DNA from: Ceratopteris richardii
Taxonomy: Eukaryota; Streptophyta; Polypodiopsida; Polypodiales; Pteridaceae
Direction of reading: 5' to 3'
DNA: 64,000 bases
NCBI GenBank assembly: GCA_020310875.1
Contig: CM035435.1
Coordinates: 64,207,336 to 64,271,335 of the forward strand
The stretch's first letter is position 1; each line of letters starts with the position of its first letter. The translations under genes were made by a program, and so were the position numbers. Of this stretch, positions 21,291 to 33,158 are shown one piece after another. The notes beneath the pieces are model-generated. The model saw nothing but the letters and a program-made list of their open reading frames with translations. It made no database searches and was not told the origin of the DNA.

Positions 21291-22414
21291 GAGAGAGCTG
21301 ATATTGAGTAGGCAAGAACTATGCCAAAATGGCTGGTGTAGACCTTGTGTGACAGCAAATTAGATGCACCTCTATCATATTGTACTCGATCAAGCTCTCA
21401 TAGTGCCTCTTTTGCATCAGATTGCTATGCTATGGCTGCATCTAGTTTTTGTGATGAGAATGAGCCTATTTCGTTTGATGAAGCACAAAATTCAAAAAAT
21501 TGGATGGCTGTTATGCAATCTAAATATAATGCTATAATGAAGAATGGTACTTGGTCTTTATGTGACTTGCCTCCTAGCAAGAAGGCCGTTGGCACTAAGT
21601 GGGTATACAAGCTCAAGCGTAAATCGGATGGTATAGTTGACAGGTATAAGGCTACGCTTGTTGCAAAGGGTTATGCACAGGAAAGAGGCATTGATTTTGA
21701 TGAGACCTTTGCACCTACATGCCGTATGACTACTGTTCGGAGCATCTATGCACTTGCAGCTCATCATGGTTGGAATGTACATCAGTTGGACATTAAAACA
21801 ACATTTCTGAATGGTGACTTGCATGAAGAAGTGTATGTTTTTCAGCCCCGTGTCTTTGTGCAGAAAGGGCATGAAAACTAGGTGTGCAGGTTAAAGAAGG
21901 CATTATATGGTTTAAAGCAAGTAGCACGTGCTTGGTATGAGAAGATACATGCCTATTTGATTGCACATGGTTTTGAGAACAGTCCAACTGAAAGCACCTT
22001 ATATGTTAAGCGTGCTAATGATGTGCTTCTTATCATTGTTTTCTATGTTGAAGACATGCTGCTCACTCGTCCTATTGAGAAGCATATTGCTGATTTTAAG
22101 GCTGATGTGCATGCCTCATTTGAGATGTCTGATTTGGGGCATTTGCATCACTATTTGAGCATTCAATTTATGCAAGTTGATGGTGGAATGGCTTTGTGTC
22201 AAACGAAATATATTGACACATTATTGTAGCATTTTGGCCTTGAAGACTGTAAGCCTATTGCCACTCCTATGGAGACAGGTTTATGATTGAGTCTTCATGA
22301 TGCTTGAGATGCATTTGATGTCGTTCTCTATCAGCAGGTTGTTGGATGCTTGATTTACTTATGCATTACTCCGCCAGATATTCAGTTTGTTGTCTCACAG
22401 ATGAGCAAGTTTAT
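21291..22414 (+). pseudogene. Ty1/copia RT (copia-B, copy 2, 5' half)
   Basis: Plus-strand RT: KNGTWSLCDLPPSKKAVGTK, RYKATLVAKGYAQERGIDFD, HQLDIKTTFLNGDLHEEVYV, LYGLKQVARAWYEK and a decayed active site (FYVEDML where the family has VYVDDML). Stops at 21880 (TAG for CAG), 22227 (TAG for CAG) and 22285 disable it. It continues at 49405 after the gypsy-D composite, whose TTAT duplication joins the halves at QMSKF/MHCP. Confidence 0.88.
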
Positions 22415-22933
22415 TGTTAAAAAAGGGGACTTCCATCATGTGCGCTTTTTAATCTCTTTTTGGGTTCTTGGGGATGGTAGGGGTCTGACAATGCAGAGGC
22501 CCTGTATCTGATTTTCCCTACTTAACTATCAAATTAAGCATCACACTACTATCCAGTATAACTTCTTCTACACCGTATTACTATTCGTATTTCGGTTATT
22601 CCTTACACCGTATTTAACGCACAGATTAATGATCACAGTCGCACAGACTTATTAACGTGAACATAACATTACTGTGTTAATAAAGAATTACTGTGAGTCA
22701 ACAAAGATAGAGGGACAGTACTCAGAATATCTGTAATCTGCACCACGAAGTCTCCACAAGGTCGCAAATCACCCAGGCAGACAGTCTGGCGATCTCGTAT
22801 CCTCTACCACTGGAGAACAACATCATGTCTCTTCATTAATGAATAAAAGGGTTACATCACTTCGCTACGCCCTTTCGGTGCATGCGGTATATGAGAATAT
22901 AAAATTACAATATGCCAATCCGGTGGCCTAACA
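22415..22933 (-). repeat. gypsy-D LTR, inverted copy
   Basis: 519 bp. It begins TGTTAAAAAAGG and ends GGCCTAACA, the reverse complement of the LTRs at 23142 and 48886, which have the same length. Sequence following it (22934 onward) matches the reverse complement of 48885 backwards, so it is a 3' LTR with its internal neighbour. Confidence 0.93.
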
Positions 22934-23141
22934 CTGGCACGCACGGTGGACTTGAACCCGCAAAGAAAACAAAATTAAGGCTCATCTACGATGCCTTGGA
23001 TATACATGGTTATTGCTAATTTGAAGGTTCTGGTGATTTTCTGTTTTAAGGAATCCAACATCAGTTTTAATGTTTTTGGCTCCACCAACTATGCGTCAGT
23101 GCGTACTGAACTCGCCGAAATAACCTGACTGAACAGAGCAG
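22934..23141 (-). repeat. inverted gypsy-D 3' internal fragment
   Basis: Reverse complement of about 48679-48885, the end of the coiled-coil ORF plus the short tail before the 3' LTR. It stops at GAACAGAGCA, followed by a single G and then the TG of the plus-strand 5' LTR. Confidence 0.9.
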
Positions 23142-23660
23142 TGTTAGGCCGTCGGATTGGCATATTATAATTTTATATTCTCATATACCGCACGCACCGA
23201 AAGGGCGTAGCGAAGTGATGTAACCCTTTTATTCATTAATGAAGAGACATGACGTTGTTCTCCGGTGGTAGAGGATACGGAATCGTCAGGCTGTCTGTCT
23301 GGGCGATTTGCGACCTTGTGGAGACTTCATGGTGCAGATTACATATATTTTGAGTACTATCCCTCTGTCTTTGTTGACTCACAATAATTCTTTATTAACA
23401 CAGTAATGATATGTTCACGTTAATAAGTCTGTGCGACTGTGATCATTAATCTGTGCGTTAAATACGGTGTAAGGAATAATCGAAATACTAACAGTAATAC
23501 GGTGTAGAAGAAGTTATACTAGGTAGTAGTGTGATGCTTAATTTGATAGTTAAGTTGGGAAAACTAGATACAGGGCCTCTGCATTGTCGGACCCTTACCA
23601 TCCCCAAGAACCCGAAAAGAGATTAAATAGCGGACATGACGGAAGTCCCCTTTTTTAACA
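23142..23660 (+). repeat. gypsy-D 5' LTR
   Basis: 519 bp, TGTTAGG..TTTAACA, same length as the other two LTR copies and differing from them by scattered substitutions. It should contain promoter and polyadenylation signals; none was mapped in detail. Confidence 0.92.
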
Positions 23661-23749
23661 CTAGTGCCGTCTGTGGGAAGATGGCAATGGATTGAGAATA
23701 ATCAGTAAAGGTAGAGTAGTGCATAAGGCAAGCGGTGCAGAGGTGATAT
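23661..23749 (+). promoter_or_regulatory. gypsy-D primer binding site and leader
   Basis: CTAGTGCCGTCTGTGGGAAG directly follows the LTR and has the look of the GCGCCGTCTGTGGGAA sites of plant gypsy elements (with one G lost). The remaining leader runs to the gag ATG at 23750. Confidence 0.6.
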
Positions 23750-25093
23750 ATGCCGGTTACTCGGTCTGGGGAGTCTTATCCTAAGTATAGGAGAGACCAA
23801 CATCCTTGGGCAGTTCCAAATCTATTAGGGACACCCCCAGGCAGTAGAAGTGCAGGCCATTTAAGCCCAGTTTACGAAGGATCGGAGCCCGTTCGCTGTG
23901 ATTTCGATACCAGTTTGGTGACACATGATGAGATTCCGGTAGATTCCAATGTGATTCCGATACATTCTGAAGAAGATCCAGTGACTCCTCAGTGTACAGA
24001 GACACAGTGCGCAGTTGGTTCGACATTATCTGGTCAGAATTTGATTATTTTCGGTGATAAGGTTGTGTTAGCAAGTGAGACTGTTTCCAGTGAAACGATA
24101 ACCTGGTGCGGTGAAAGTTCGACAAGTTTCGGTGGGAGTTTGGTGCCATTTAGTGGGAGTTTGAAGTTTTTCGGTGACACCCCAGTACTACCTGGTGGAT
24201 CCTTGTTACGTTCACCACTGTTCGGTGCAAGCCTCTCTAGTTTCGATACCAAGGCTGAGGACAGGTTATTTGATTTGGAGATAAGTAAGAGATTCAACAC
24301 CCTTTTTGAACCCGAAGGTGAGCAGTCTGACAATACAGATTCTGAAGGACAAGAGACACCTCTTCAACAGACAGATAACAACAACACTACTCATAATAGT
24401 ATTATGAGTGGTTCACAATCTCACCAGCAGACACCCCCATAGTCGCAACTGCAGTTTCAGCAACAACAGCAGCCGCAACCAATTATACCAATTCGACCGG
24501 TTCCAACAGGAGTGGCTTACAAAAAGTTCGGTGGATTCCCGGGTGACGACCCTGATGCACATGTGCGCACCTTTGAGATAAGCTATGCAGTGCTGAACCA
24601 TCCATCGGATCCGGCGTACAAGGCCATCGTATTTTAGGCCACTTTAGTTAATGAAGCAGCCAGGTGGTTGACTGAGTATGATATTAATCATTTCGTTAAC
24701 TATGATGCTATGAGGGATGTGTTTTTACAGAGGTTCCGGTTGAAGAAAAATCCTGCCAAAATCTCTGATTATTTGCAGAACAATCGGCAGAAACAACATC
24801 AGACTGTTCAGGAATACGCAACATTGTTCAGAACTCACTTAAGGCAGCTGCCTCGGACACATGCTAATCTACCGGACGTTGTTATAACCCAATGGTTCAT
24901 TAACGGACCAGTGGTTCAGACAAGATCGGGTAAGCAGTTGCAACCCGCAGTTGAGGTGTTCGAGCCTGGTATCCGTGAGTAGCAACGAATGTATACAAAG
25001 GCTAGTCAATGGACAACTAAAGAGCCAACTGTGTTTCCTGATCCAATTCCGGTAACACAGGTTCCCTTGCCTAAGGCAAGATCGAATGAATAA
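23750..25093 (+). pseudogene. gypsy-D gag
   Basis: Starts MPVTRSGESYPKYRR. A serine- and glycine-rich first half is followed by a capsid-like region (FPGDDPDAHVRTFEISYAVL, EAARWLTEYDINHFVNYDAM, FLQRFRLKKNPAKISDYLQ). In-frame TAG codons at 24440, 24635 and 24980 look like former CAG codons. No zinc knuckle is seen. It is in the same frame as the protease downstream. Confidence 0.8.
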
Positions 25094-25315
25094 AATTGTG
25101 CCCCAGCAACAGTAGAATCATCATAAGAATCGGTGAGAAGTACGATCCAAACAGATCAGGTATGGGATATCCTATCTAAGGCTTCAATTACACTCCCTTT
25201 GGGACAGTTGATTGCCTTGGTGCCAGGAGTCAGGCAGCAATTCCAATAGCAGGTTAGTCCCGGATCTTCCTGTACTCTGGCGACTACAACAATACAATCG
25301 GAAGCTGATTCTACA

Positions 25316-25834
25316 GTGGATCATTCAGTCCCATTGATCACTGTTTGGTATAAAAACCAAAAGATTACTCAAGTGCTAATTGATGGCAGTTCAGGTGTGA
25401 ATATTGCAACTGCAGCTCTCTGCAAGAAATTGGGGTGGACCCAAATCGAGCCTGTACAATTTTTTGTACGAATGGCAGACCAATCCCGAGTCCATCCGGT
25501 GGGACTAGTACAGAATATTCCGATTATCTTGCAGGGTACCACGTTCAAAATGACTTTTGTAGTCCTCGAACTACCAAAGTCCAACCTCAACTACAATCTA
25601 CTTTTCGGTCGACCATGGTTGAAACAAGCCAAAGTTGTACAGGATTGGTCAGCACAGGAGTTAACTTTCAAAGATAATCACCGTAAATATGTAGTTAAAT
25701 TGGATGCCATACAGCCCTGCGAGCTTCATGCACGACCATATGTAGCGGAGCCAGTCCATATGCTGGATGGCTTATCTGACAAAGAGGAGGAGGTGTTCCT
25801 GAAGACCAATAAGGATCTGATATCTCCGAAGTAG
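25316..25834 (+). pseudogene. gypsy-D aspartic protease
   Basis: Retropepsin-like: VLIDGSSGVNIAT where related plant elements have D-G/T-G-S, a RMADQSRVHPVGLVQNIPI block and NYNLLFGRPWLKQAKVVQDW. The second active-site residue is altered (DGS), so activity is doubtful. A TAG ends the frame at 25832, and RT continues in another frame. Confidence 0.78.
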
Positions 25835-25848
25835 ACGATAGTGTCGCT

Positions 25849-27313
25849 ATGGATGGAGCCACCTTACATCAACTTTTGCAGTCAGCTGATGCTCTGGTAA
25901 AACCTCGACAATTTTATGTACCAGAAGATCAGTTAGTAACATATAATTTGGGTGATGCGGTTAACCCCCGACCAGTTAAGATTAAGGAAGGATTGTCAGA
26001 GACATTTCAAGATGATTTGATATGCCTTCTGCGTGAGTTTTCCGATGTTTTTGCTTGGGACTATCGAGATATGAAAGGTCTGGATCCGCGGATCTATCAA
26101 CATCGCGTAGTGCTCAAACCGGAGGCGAGGCCAATCAAACAGTCCAGTTACCGGATGAACCCTAATTATGCAGCACAGGTCAAAGCAGAACTTGATCGGT
26201 TACTAAAGGTGGGATTCATTGTCCCAATTGAGCATGTTGAATGGATATCTCCAATCGTGATCGTCTCGAAGAAAAATAAATAGCTGCGCATTTGTGTTGA
26301 TTACCGAAAACTGAATGCTGCCACTGTCCCGGATCCATTCCCTCTCCCCTTTCTGGACACAATGCTCGACAGGGTGGCAGGGCACGAGATGTATTCATTT
26401 TTGGATGGATACAGTGGCTATAATCAGGTGAGGATGGCAGAACAGGACCTACCTAAAACAGCTTTTATCACGAACTAGGGTGTTTATGCTTATACTATAA
26501 TGTGGTTTGGGTTAAGGAATGCTCCGAGTACGTTTCAACGATGTATGCAAGAAGTTTTTTCACCCTACTTGACTACTTTTATGCAAGTATATTTGGATGA
26601 CTTTTCCTTATTTGGCAAGATTGCGGCACACCTGTATCATTTACGGTGCTGCTTTGAAAATTGCCGTGAATACCGGTTATGCCTGAATCCGACAAAGTCT
26701 GTTTTTGCGTCTCTTGTGGCAAACTACTCGGACATATCATCTCTGCACAAGGAATACAAGTTGATCCGAATAAAGTTGCAGCCGTGTTGGAGGCACCAGT
26801 CCCTATGACACCGAAAGAAGTTATGCGCTTTCTGGGCCAAATTTGGTGGCATGGCAGACATTTACGATGGTTAGCTCATTTAGCGACACCACTTAATCGG
26901 CTTATGACTAGCGCTCTGCGACAGTACGAATGGACTCCAGAGTGCCAAACTGCATTTGATCGTTTAAAAGTTTTATTGACACAGGCCCCAATTTTGCAAC
27001 CCCCTGATTGGGATCGTCCGTTCCATGTTTTTGTGGATGCATCGAACATCGCCATTGAAATTACACGCTCATGTAGCAAATGGATAAATGGTTTCGGCCT
27101 GTATATTATGCAAGTCGTCGATTAGCCCCTGCTGAAAGAAACTATTCAGTGACCGAAAGAGAATGTCTTGGGTTGGTGTACTCTGTGAAGAAGTTCCGCC
27201 ATTATTTGTTGGGCCGAAAGTTCACCTTCCATGTGGATCATGCCGCACTTGTGTATTTGGTCCGGCAGCAACATTTGGGTGGGAGATTGGCTCGATGGGT
27301 TTTATTATTATAG
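25849..27313 (+). pseudogene. gypsy-D reverse transcriptase and RNase H
   Basis: RT blocks in order: FAWDYRDMKGLDPRIYQHRV, FIVPIEHVEWISPIVIVSKK, TAG at 26281, LRICVDYRKLNAAT, FLDGYSGYNQVRMAEQD, TAG at 26476, FGLRNAPSTFQRCM and active site VYLDDFSLF. The thumb (GHIISAQGIQVDPNKV) and RNase H (VFVDASNIAIE; APAERNYSVTERECLGLVYSVK; FHVDHAALVYL) lie in shifted frames. It is clearly dead. Confidence 0.85.
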
Positions 27314-27357
27314 AGTTCGACTATGAAGTTATTCATTGATCCGGCACAGCACATGCC

Positions 27358-28657
27358 TTGGCAGATTTTCTATCTCGATTGGATTTCGATGAAGCTCCGG
27401 TGGGGGTTGATGATACTACACCGGCCATTTACGCTACTGCGCCAACTATTGAAGAGTCTACAGAACCTCTTGTTCCCCCTACATACTATGATACGTTACT
27501 AACTTTTCTAACTGACGGGTGTCTTCCTGCTCATACTCCCCTTGCTCTACGGCGGAAAATTGCAGTTTACAGTCGCAGATTCCGGTTGATTGTAGGTCAA
27601 CTGTACTACATGGATCATACTGGTGTTTTACTTCATTGTCTCCCACCACATGAAGCCGAATCGGTTATTGCCATGGCTCATTCATTACGCTCGGGAGGAC
27701 ATTTTGCAGCTGATCTTACTCACCGTAAAATTTTGCAAAGTGGGCTTTGGTGGCCTACCATGTACAAAGATGTGACTCAGTTTGTGCAGTAGTGTGATAC
27801 CTGTCAACGGTCTGGACAACCATTACAGCGGCACTTCTTTCCTCTTCAACCTCTCTTACCTCTGGAACCCTTTCAGAAGTGGGGTCTAGATTTTATTGGT
27901 CCAATAACACCCCCAGCTACTCTCACCCACAATCGCTACATACTGACTTGTACCGATTATGCCACTCGGTGGGCGGAGGCTTAGGCATTATAGTCGGCCA
28001 CAGCAGTTTCGGTGGCTAAATGCCTTATGAAGGACGTTTTTCGTCCACAAATTCAGCTCGCCTTATTATCCCCGTGCCAATGGTTTGGCGGAGAGTACCA
28101 ATAAGACTTTGTTGATTATGCTCTATAAATTGCTTTTGGAATGTCCGGAACATTGGGACCAGTTACTACCTGTAGTTTTGTGGGCTTATCGGACTACACA
28201 CAAGGTAGCTACTGGCATGACCCCGTTCAAGCTTGCTTATGGATTGGAAGCTATTGCACCGATGGAAGTAGTAGTGCCGAGTCTATGCGTTGCTTTAGCT
28301 CAAAAATTGCTACTGGAAGAATCCTTGCCATTTCGGTTGGATACACTCAGATTATTGGATGAACAGCGCTGGGAAAGTTTTCTGGTACTTCAAGAAGTTC
28401 AGCTTCGTCAAGCTCTTACCCATGATCGTTTCCTCAAGACCCCTATGTTTACGGTGGGGCAACTGGTGTTATTTTACAATGCTAAAGCAAATCGGTCTGC
28501 TGGAAAATTTAAATTATGGTGGTTTGGTCCATACCAAATTATTGAGCAGGTGGGACCCGCTACTTTTAGGTTGGCCACCTTAACCGGAGTTCCCCTTCCA
28601 AAAGTGATTAATGGATCTAAGCTTCACCCATATCAACAATCGGCCGATAACCAATGA
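27358..28657 (+). pseudogene. gypsy-D integrase
   Basis: A single HHCC zinc module (AHSLRSGGHFAADLTHRKI, WWPTMYKD, CDTCQRSG, interrupted by TAG at 27790) is followed by the core start GLDFIGPITPP. About 28040 has an internal deletion that removes the second catalytic Asp. The frame then resumes at PYYPRANGLAESTNK and a C-terminal FKLWWFGPYQI domain ending QQSADNQ. No chromodomain. Confidence 0.83.
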
Positions 28658-28972
28658 CGTGTACCTCGTCTTTTTTGCATGTCATTTTTTTATTTCTTTC
28701 CCCGCATTTCGGTTGACCGCTGATCGTAATCTCCTCATTATGGTATCTAAATATGATTAATCACCGCCTTGTGTTACTGTTTCTGTTTCTGCATGCATGC
28801 TGTAATTATGAAGGGTATCATTTCAATATCGCACGATGATTAGGGTTTTTGATCGCTTCATGATGCCCGTGTGTCTACTTAATCTTGTTTCTTTTACTGA
28901 TAATCCTTACTGTGTTTGTGTGCTTGTGCATGTTTGTTGTCGTCTGTATTCTTGTGCTCACTTGTGCGCGCT
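28658..28972 (+). other. gypsy-D spacer between pol and 3' ORF
   Basis: T-rich non-coding spacer of about 315 bp. It could carry a splice acceptor or internal promoter for the 3' ORF; none was identified. Confidence 0.4.
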
Positions 28973-30353
28973 ATGGAAGCTTTAGTGAATGTAGCTACTT
29001 TTCGTGCACGACTCACTCCAGAAGTGAGTGAGTACTTGCGCACTCGAGGTTTGTTGAATTTCGCTGAATTGCCTTGGCATTCAGTGGAGTGTCAACCATT
29101 TTATGCGCAAATTATTGCTACCATCACCTCTACACTTGCTACAGAGCAGTGTTTGCCCATCGCCTGCTTACCATCCCGCGTTGTTATTACTTTAGCTTCG
29201 TTTGCTGACGCTTTTCGCCTCCCTATGGAAGGATTGGAGAATGGTCCACTTCTTCCTGTAGCCACCATGAAAGAGTTGTTCCCCTGGCACTCATCTAATG
29301 AGTATGCTATTCGATGTAGACCGGAACCAGAACGAACTGCTCTGCAATTTTTAGTCGCTATTCTAAATTTGCAAAAACGCACTTATGGTATCTCGCGCCC
29401 CTTCTATTCGATGATAGACATGGCTTCTCGCGAGTCTGTCAATTTTGCTTCTTTTTATTTTCGGTGCATTCACCGTGAATGTGTTGCAGTTATTAAACAA
29501 GTCAATAAGGGTGACCTTCTACGTTCTCGTCTACCCCATATCCTTACTTTTCTTTTTCCGGTGCTCCAATCTGCGCAACCGCCTCCAACCGCTCCCATCT
29601 TGTCCATGAAGAATCTACTCAAGTGCTCAAAGATGCGGATGATGATGATGAGGATCTATTTAAACTTCTTCACTGGAAACGCAAACATATAAGTCCCTCT
29701 GAGAGCCAGGTGCAGGGATCAACGGCTGGCAATGAACAAGAAGTCTTCCACGACACCGCTACATCCATTCATGTTGATTCTTCCGATCCTTCTTCTCCAA
29801 ATAAGCAGCAGGAACAAGGTGCCCACACCGAAGACTCTGAAGAAGTTTCTTCTCAGGAGGATTCTCATCAGCAGACTCAAGAAGCTGTGAAGGAAATTAG
29901 TGCAGAAGTTCTTAACAAAGTTATTGTCCTGGTTGAAGCTGTGATTGATAGAACAGAAGCGACAAAACAGAATCCAACTGGTATACTTTTGCTGCCGAAT
30001 ACCCTTATCCCACTTCCTTCCCCCATGAATCATGTTGAGTCCGTTGTCCCCGTCAACTCTGTTGTTCCCGACACACCCGCTACTTCATCATCTTCTCCCA
30101 ATTACTCTCCACCACCTTCCCCTCACCTATTATCAGCCTCTTCATCCCAGCCACTTCCTCCTCTTAGTCTTCTAGCTCCAATGTTTAATGAATTAGAATC
30201 AATGGGTCATCTCTTGATCCAATTTTCTCAACAATTACCTCTCCAAATGAAGCTGGCAACTGATCGTATTTGGTAGGAACTCCAAGAGAAAGTTGACTTG
30301 TTAGAAGCCGATATTGCTCTGTTACAGGAAGAAGCAAACGCAGTTAAGGCAGA
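28973..30353 (+). pseudogene. gypsy-D 3' ORF, N-terminal and central part
   Basis: Starts MEALVNVATFRARLTPEVSE. The first ~215 residues are a compact domain with LPWHSVECQPFYAQIIATIT and ASFADAFRLPMEG, resembling in style the capsid-adjacent 'plant mobile domain' proteins but not assigned. An acidic, Ser/Pro-rich linker follows after a frameshift near 29600. TAG at 30274 interrupts the start of a coiled coil (LQEKVDLLEADIALLQEEA), which is then split by gypsy-A copy 2. It occupies the env-like position after pol. Confidence 0.65.
30349..30353 (+). repeat. 5-bp target duplication of gypsy-A copy 2 (left)
   Basis: GCAGA, repeated at 48098-48102. Removing the insertion and one duplicate restores the gypsy-D coiled-coil frame, which confirms the boundaries. 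Confidence 0.93.
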
Positions 30354-31896
30354 TGTTCAGGGAGAATACAGCAAAAAGAAGAAAAGAAGAAGACAACAAA
30401 AGAAGGTTCACTAAAAAGATCATATCTGAAGACATATCTCTGCAAGAAGCCCCGCAGGGGCGCAACACCCACCTCTGCACAGAGCCCCGCAGGGGCACAT
30501 ATCAAGGGAAAAGCACGTAGGTGGAAGGAGGAACCAGGGCCAGGAAAGTATCCATGAAGAAGTGCAAGAAGATATCCAGCGGGTCCGAAACCACAAGAGG
30601 GTGCTTCAACCTCTCGATCTTTGGAAGGTCCAGATCGAAGACTGAAGGATCACATCCTCATACCTTCCACTGGTGGCGTGTGTGGCAACCCGACTTATAA
30701 GGCAAGACAAATGCATCAGGCCCAGAGGATGTAAAACAAGAATTAAGAAGAGGCCATCAAACCAAACACCTGTTTAACAAACAGGCAGAACTGACCAAGG
30801 GTTGCGGGCGATGAAAAGAAAAGAACAGGCAACACAAATGCATCAGGCCGAGAGGATGTAAAAGAAAAAATCAAGAACAGGGCCATTAAAACGTAACGCC
30901 TGTCCAACCAGTAGGCAGAACTGACCAAAGGATGCGTGCGGACAACAAGGGAAAGACAAGAAGTAAAGCCTATCAAGGGACGATAGAGGCAAGAGGGGGA
31001 GAGTGTTGCAGAGCTAAAGAGAGCACAAGGCATAGAAAAAGATGGGCCCCAAAATTTTCCGATTTGGACACCCAATTTTTGTATTATAACCATTCTTGTA
31101 ATATATTTTTCGATGTAAATGCATTAGAGGAGTCCTCTAGATGCATGCCCACAGAAGATTAGAAGCTTATCCATGTAAATTAGTAGGAAATTAGTCTTTT
31201 AGTGAATAAAGTGCCGGTCTCTTGTGTGAAAGGACCATTTTTAGGGCACAAGTATATAAGTCAATTTGTGACTCTTTGTAAAGACTTTTTTGCCATTGTG
31301 AGAATCAAGAGCATAGAAATTCGAATTTGTGTCTTCTCCTCTCTGTATCTTCTTCTTTGTGAGATTGTATGCTTGTGTATTGCTTGGAAAGAGTGTAGGG
31401 AAGTGTTGTCTATCCATGAAAGTGTTTGTTTACTGTTGTTAAGGTGTGTGCGAAGTGTAGGAAGTGCTGAAGTGTAGGAAGGTCTTTCCCGTGACTCAGT
31501 ATTTTGTTCATAACTTGAAGTAGAAGCGTCAGAATTGAGTGAAAATACCACCATTGGATGCGTCTTCTTAAGAGCTTTGAAATGCATATGCTATTCGCTA
31601 TATTTGGAATTCGGAGCTGATAGAAAAGCTCAATTTACTGTTGGCTGTTGTTCCAAGTATCGTGACACCATGACTGACAATTGAAGCTTGTTTGGATTAG
31701 TCTTTGCATTGTTTGCACTCTTTAAGTAACTCATTTGCATTGATTGTCATTTGAATGCATGTCTTCATACACTCGGCTAGGTTTCGATACTCATCGGATT
31801 GATAATTAAAGCGTGAATCCCCACTATATGTAGTTGAGGGGGATTGAGGTATAGTCTCTTTCTCCACAAGTCCCTAAGTTGGTTCTTAGGTACACA
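30354..31896 (+). repeat. gypsy-A copy 2 5' LTR
   Basis: 1543 bp, TGTTCAG..GGTACACA. A TATATAAG box at about 31252-31260 marks the likely U3/R promoter. It contains about 60 bp (near 31153-31213) that are missing from the 3' LTR. Confidence 0.92.
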
Positions 31897-31903
31897 CGTT
31901 TTT

Positions 31904-31920
31904 TGGCGCCGTTGTCGAGG
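31904..31920 (+). promoter_or_regulatory. gypsy-A primer binding site
   Basis: TGGCGCCGTTGTCGAGG, seven bases after the LTR, matches the complement of the 3' end of plant tRNA-Asp with few changes. It would prime minus-strand cDNA synthesis. Confidence 0.8.
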
Positions 31921-32547
31921 AGTGTCGAATCAAACCGAGGCATTTGTGTGATGGTAAGTAGCTTTTTGCATTGAAGCGAGAGGAGGAGCAGTGATTTTCT
32001 CTTCTTTGGTAAGTCACTTTCATCCGCACTTACTACTTCTCACTCTTGAAGTGTGTGTAGTGAGTTATTAGTCTAGGGAAGTGAGTGGAGTGAGCAGAGT
32101 AGGAGGAGTAAGGGAGTAGGTTAAGTAATTAGAGTAGCTTTCAGTCCTTGTCCTCTTGATTTTTTTGTGAGTAGGAAAATTCAAAAGTATAAAAGCTAAA
32201 AAATGTCATTTTGTGAGTCACTTGTCTTGTGAACAAGTATCGTGGAAGATTACTGTCGAGTATTGTGAGCAAATTCCAGGCTGTTTGAGCTGCGCAGAGC
32301 TGGTAGATTTGTGCAAGGGTTGAGAGAGAGTAACAGAGGTGAGCATACTCATCATTCACTCATTCTTGCCACCTACATTCAGCATTTTAGAAAAAAACGA
32401 TATGTGACAGGTATCCTGAGGTTCTTACAGGGGGTAGAAGGTGTATGTTGGGTGATACAGAGAGTGAGGAGAGGGTAGATGAACCTAAAAAACATTTGTC
32501 TCCATTCAAAATCCAAAAAAACTCCTGCAAAAATTTGAAAAAGGGTC
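31921..32547 (+). other. gypsy-A leader, unique part
   Basis: Untranslated leader between PBS and the repeat array. No open frame with recognisable product; a packaging signal may lie here. Confidence 0.45.
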
Positions 32548-33035
32548 AAGTATCGTGTTCTCCCGTAGTCGAGTATCACGATACCTAACAAGTATCATGA
32601 TCTCCCGTGGTTGAGTATCACGATACTTCCCAAATATCGTGTATCATGGTTGCCCGATCGCGATACTTCACCAAGTATCGTGTATCGTTTCTCAGCGATC
32701 GTGATACTTCACAGAGGTCGTGTATCATTTCTCAATGATCGCGATACTTCACCAAGTATCGTGTATCGTGTAACTTTTGATCGCGATACTCCTCCAGTAT
32801 CGAGTATCGCGTTTGCTCAAGTATCGTGTATCGTCTTATCGAAGTATCGTGTATCGTGTTCATCCAAATATCGAGTATCGCGTTTTTGGAATATCGAGTA
32901 TCGTGTTGCCTAACTATTGTGTATCGTGTTCATCCAAGTATCAAGTATCACGGTGTTGAAGTATCGTGTATCGTTTTGGTCAGATATCGTGTATCGTTTA
33001 GTTCAAGGATCGAGTATCGTGTTCTTTTTTGAGTC
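32548..33035 (+). repeat. GTATCGTGTATCG-type repeat array in gypsy-A leader
   Basis: About 490 bp in which GTATCG/CGATAC motifs recur every 10-35 bp in both orientations, mixed with short variable spacers. The inverted copies (GTATCG and CGATAC) allow many small stem-loops. Frames across the array translate to YRVS-type repeats and are not taken as genes. A similar array occurs in gypsy-C. Confidence 0.88.
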
Positions 33036-33158
33036 AAGTGTTGTGACATGAGAGTTCATGGTCAGTCCTTTTCTAGCCATATTTTTCTAGGATTCAGACC
33101 TTGAGTGAAGAACTCTAGAAGTTGGGGGTTGGCAGGGTTAAATAGAACTTTAAAGTGG

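Noticed and set aside
32611-33032. Arg/Ser/Tyr-rich ORFs
   Set aside because: They are produced by the TATCG repeats read in frame.
32548-33035. CRISPR-like array
   Set aside because: Repeats are short, irregular and in both orientations, in a plant retrotransposon leader.
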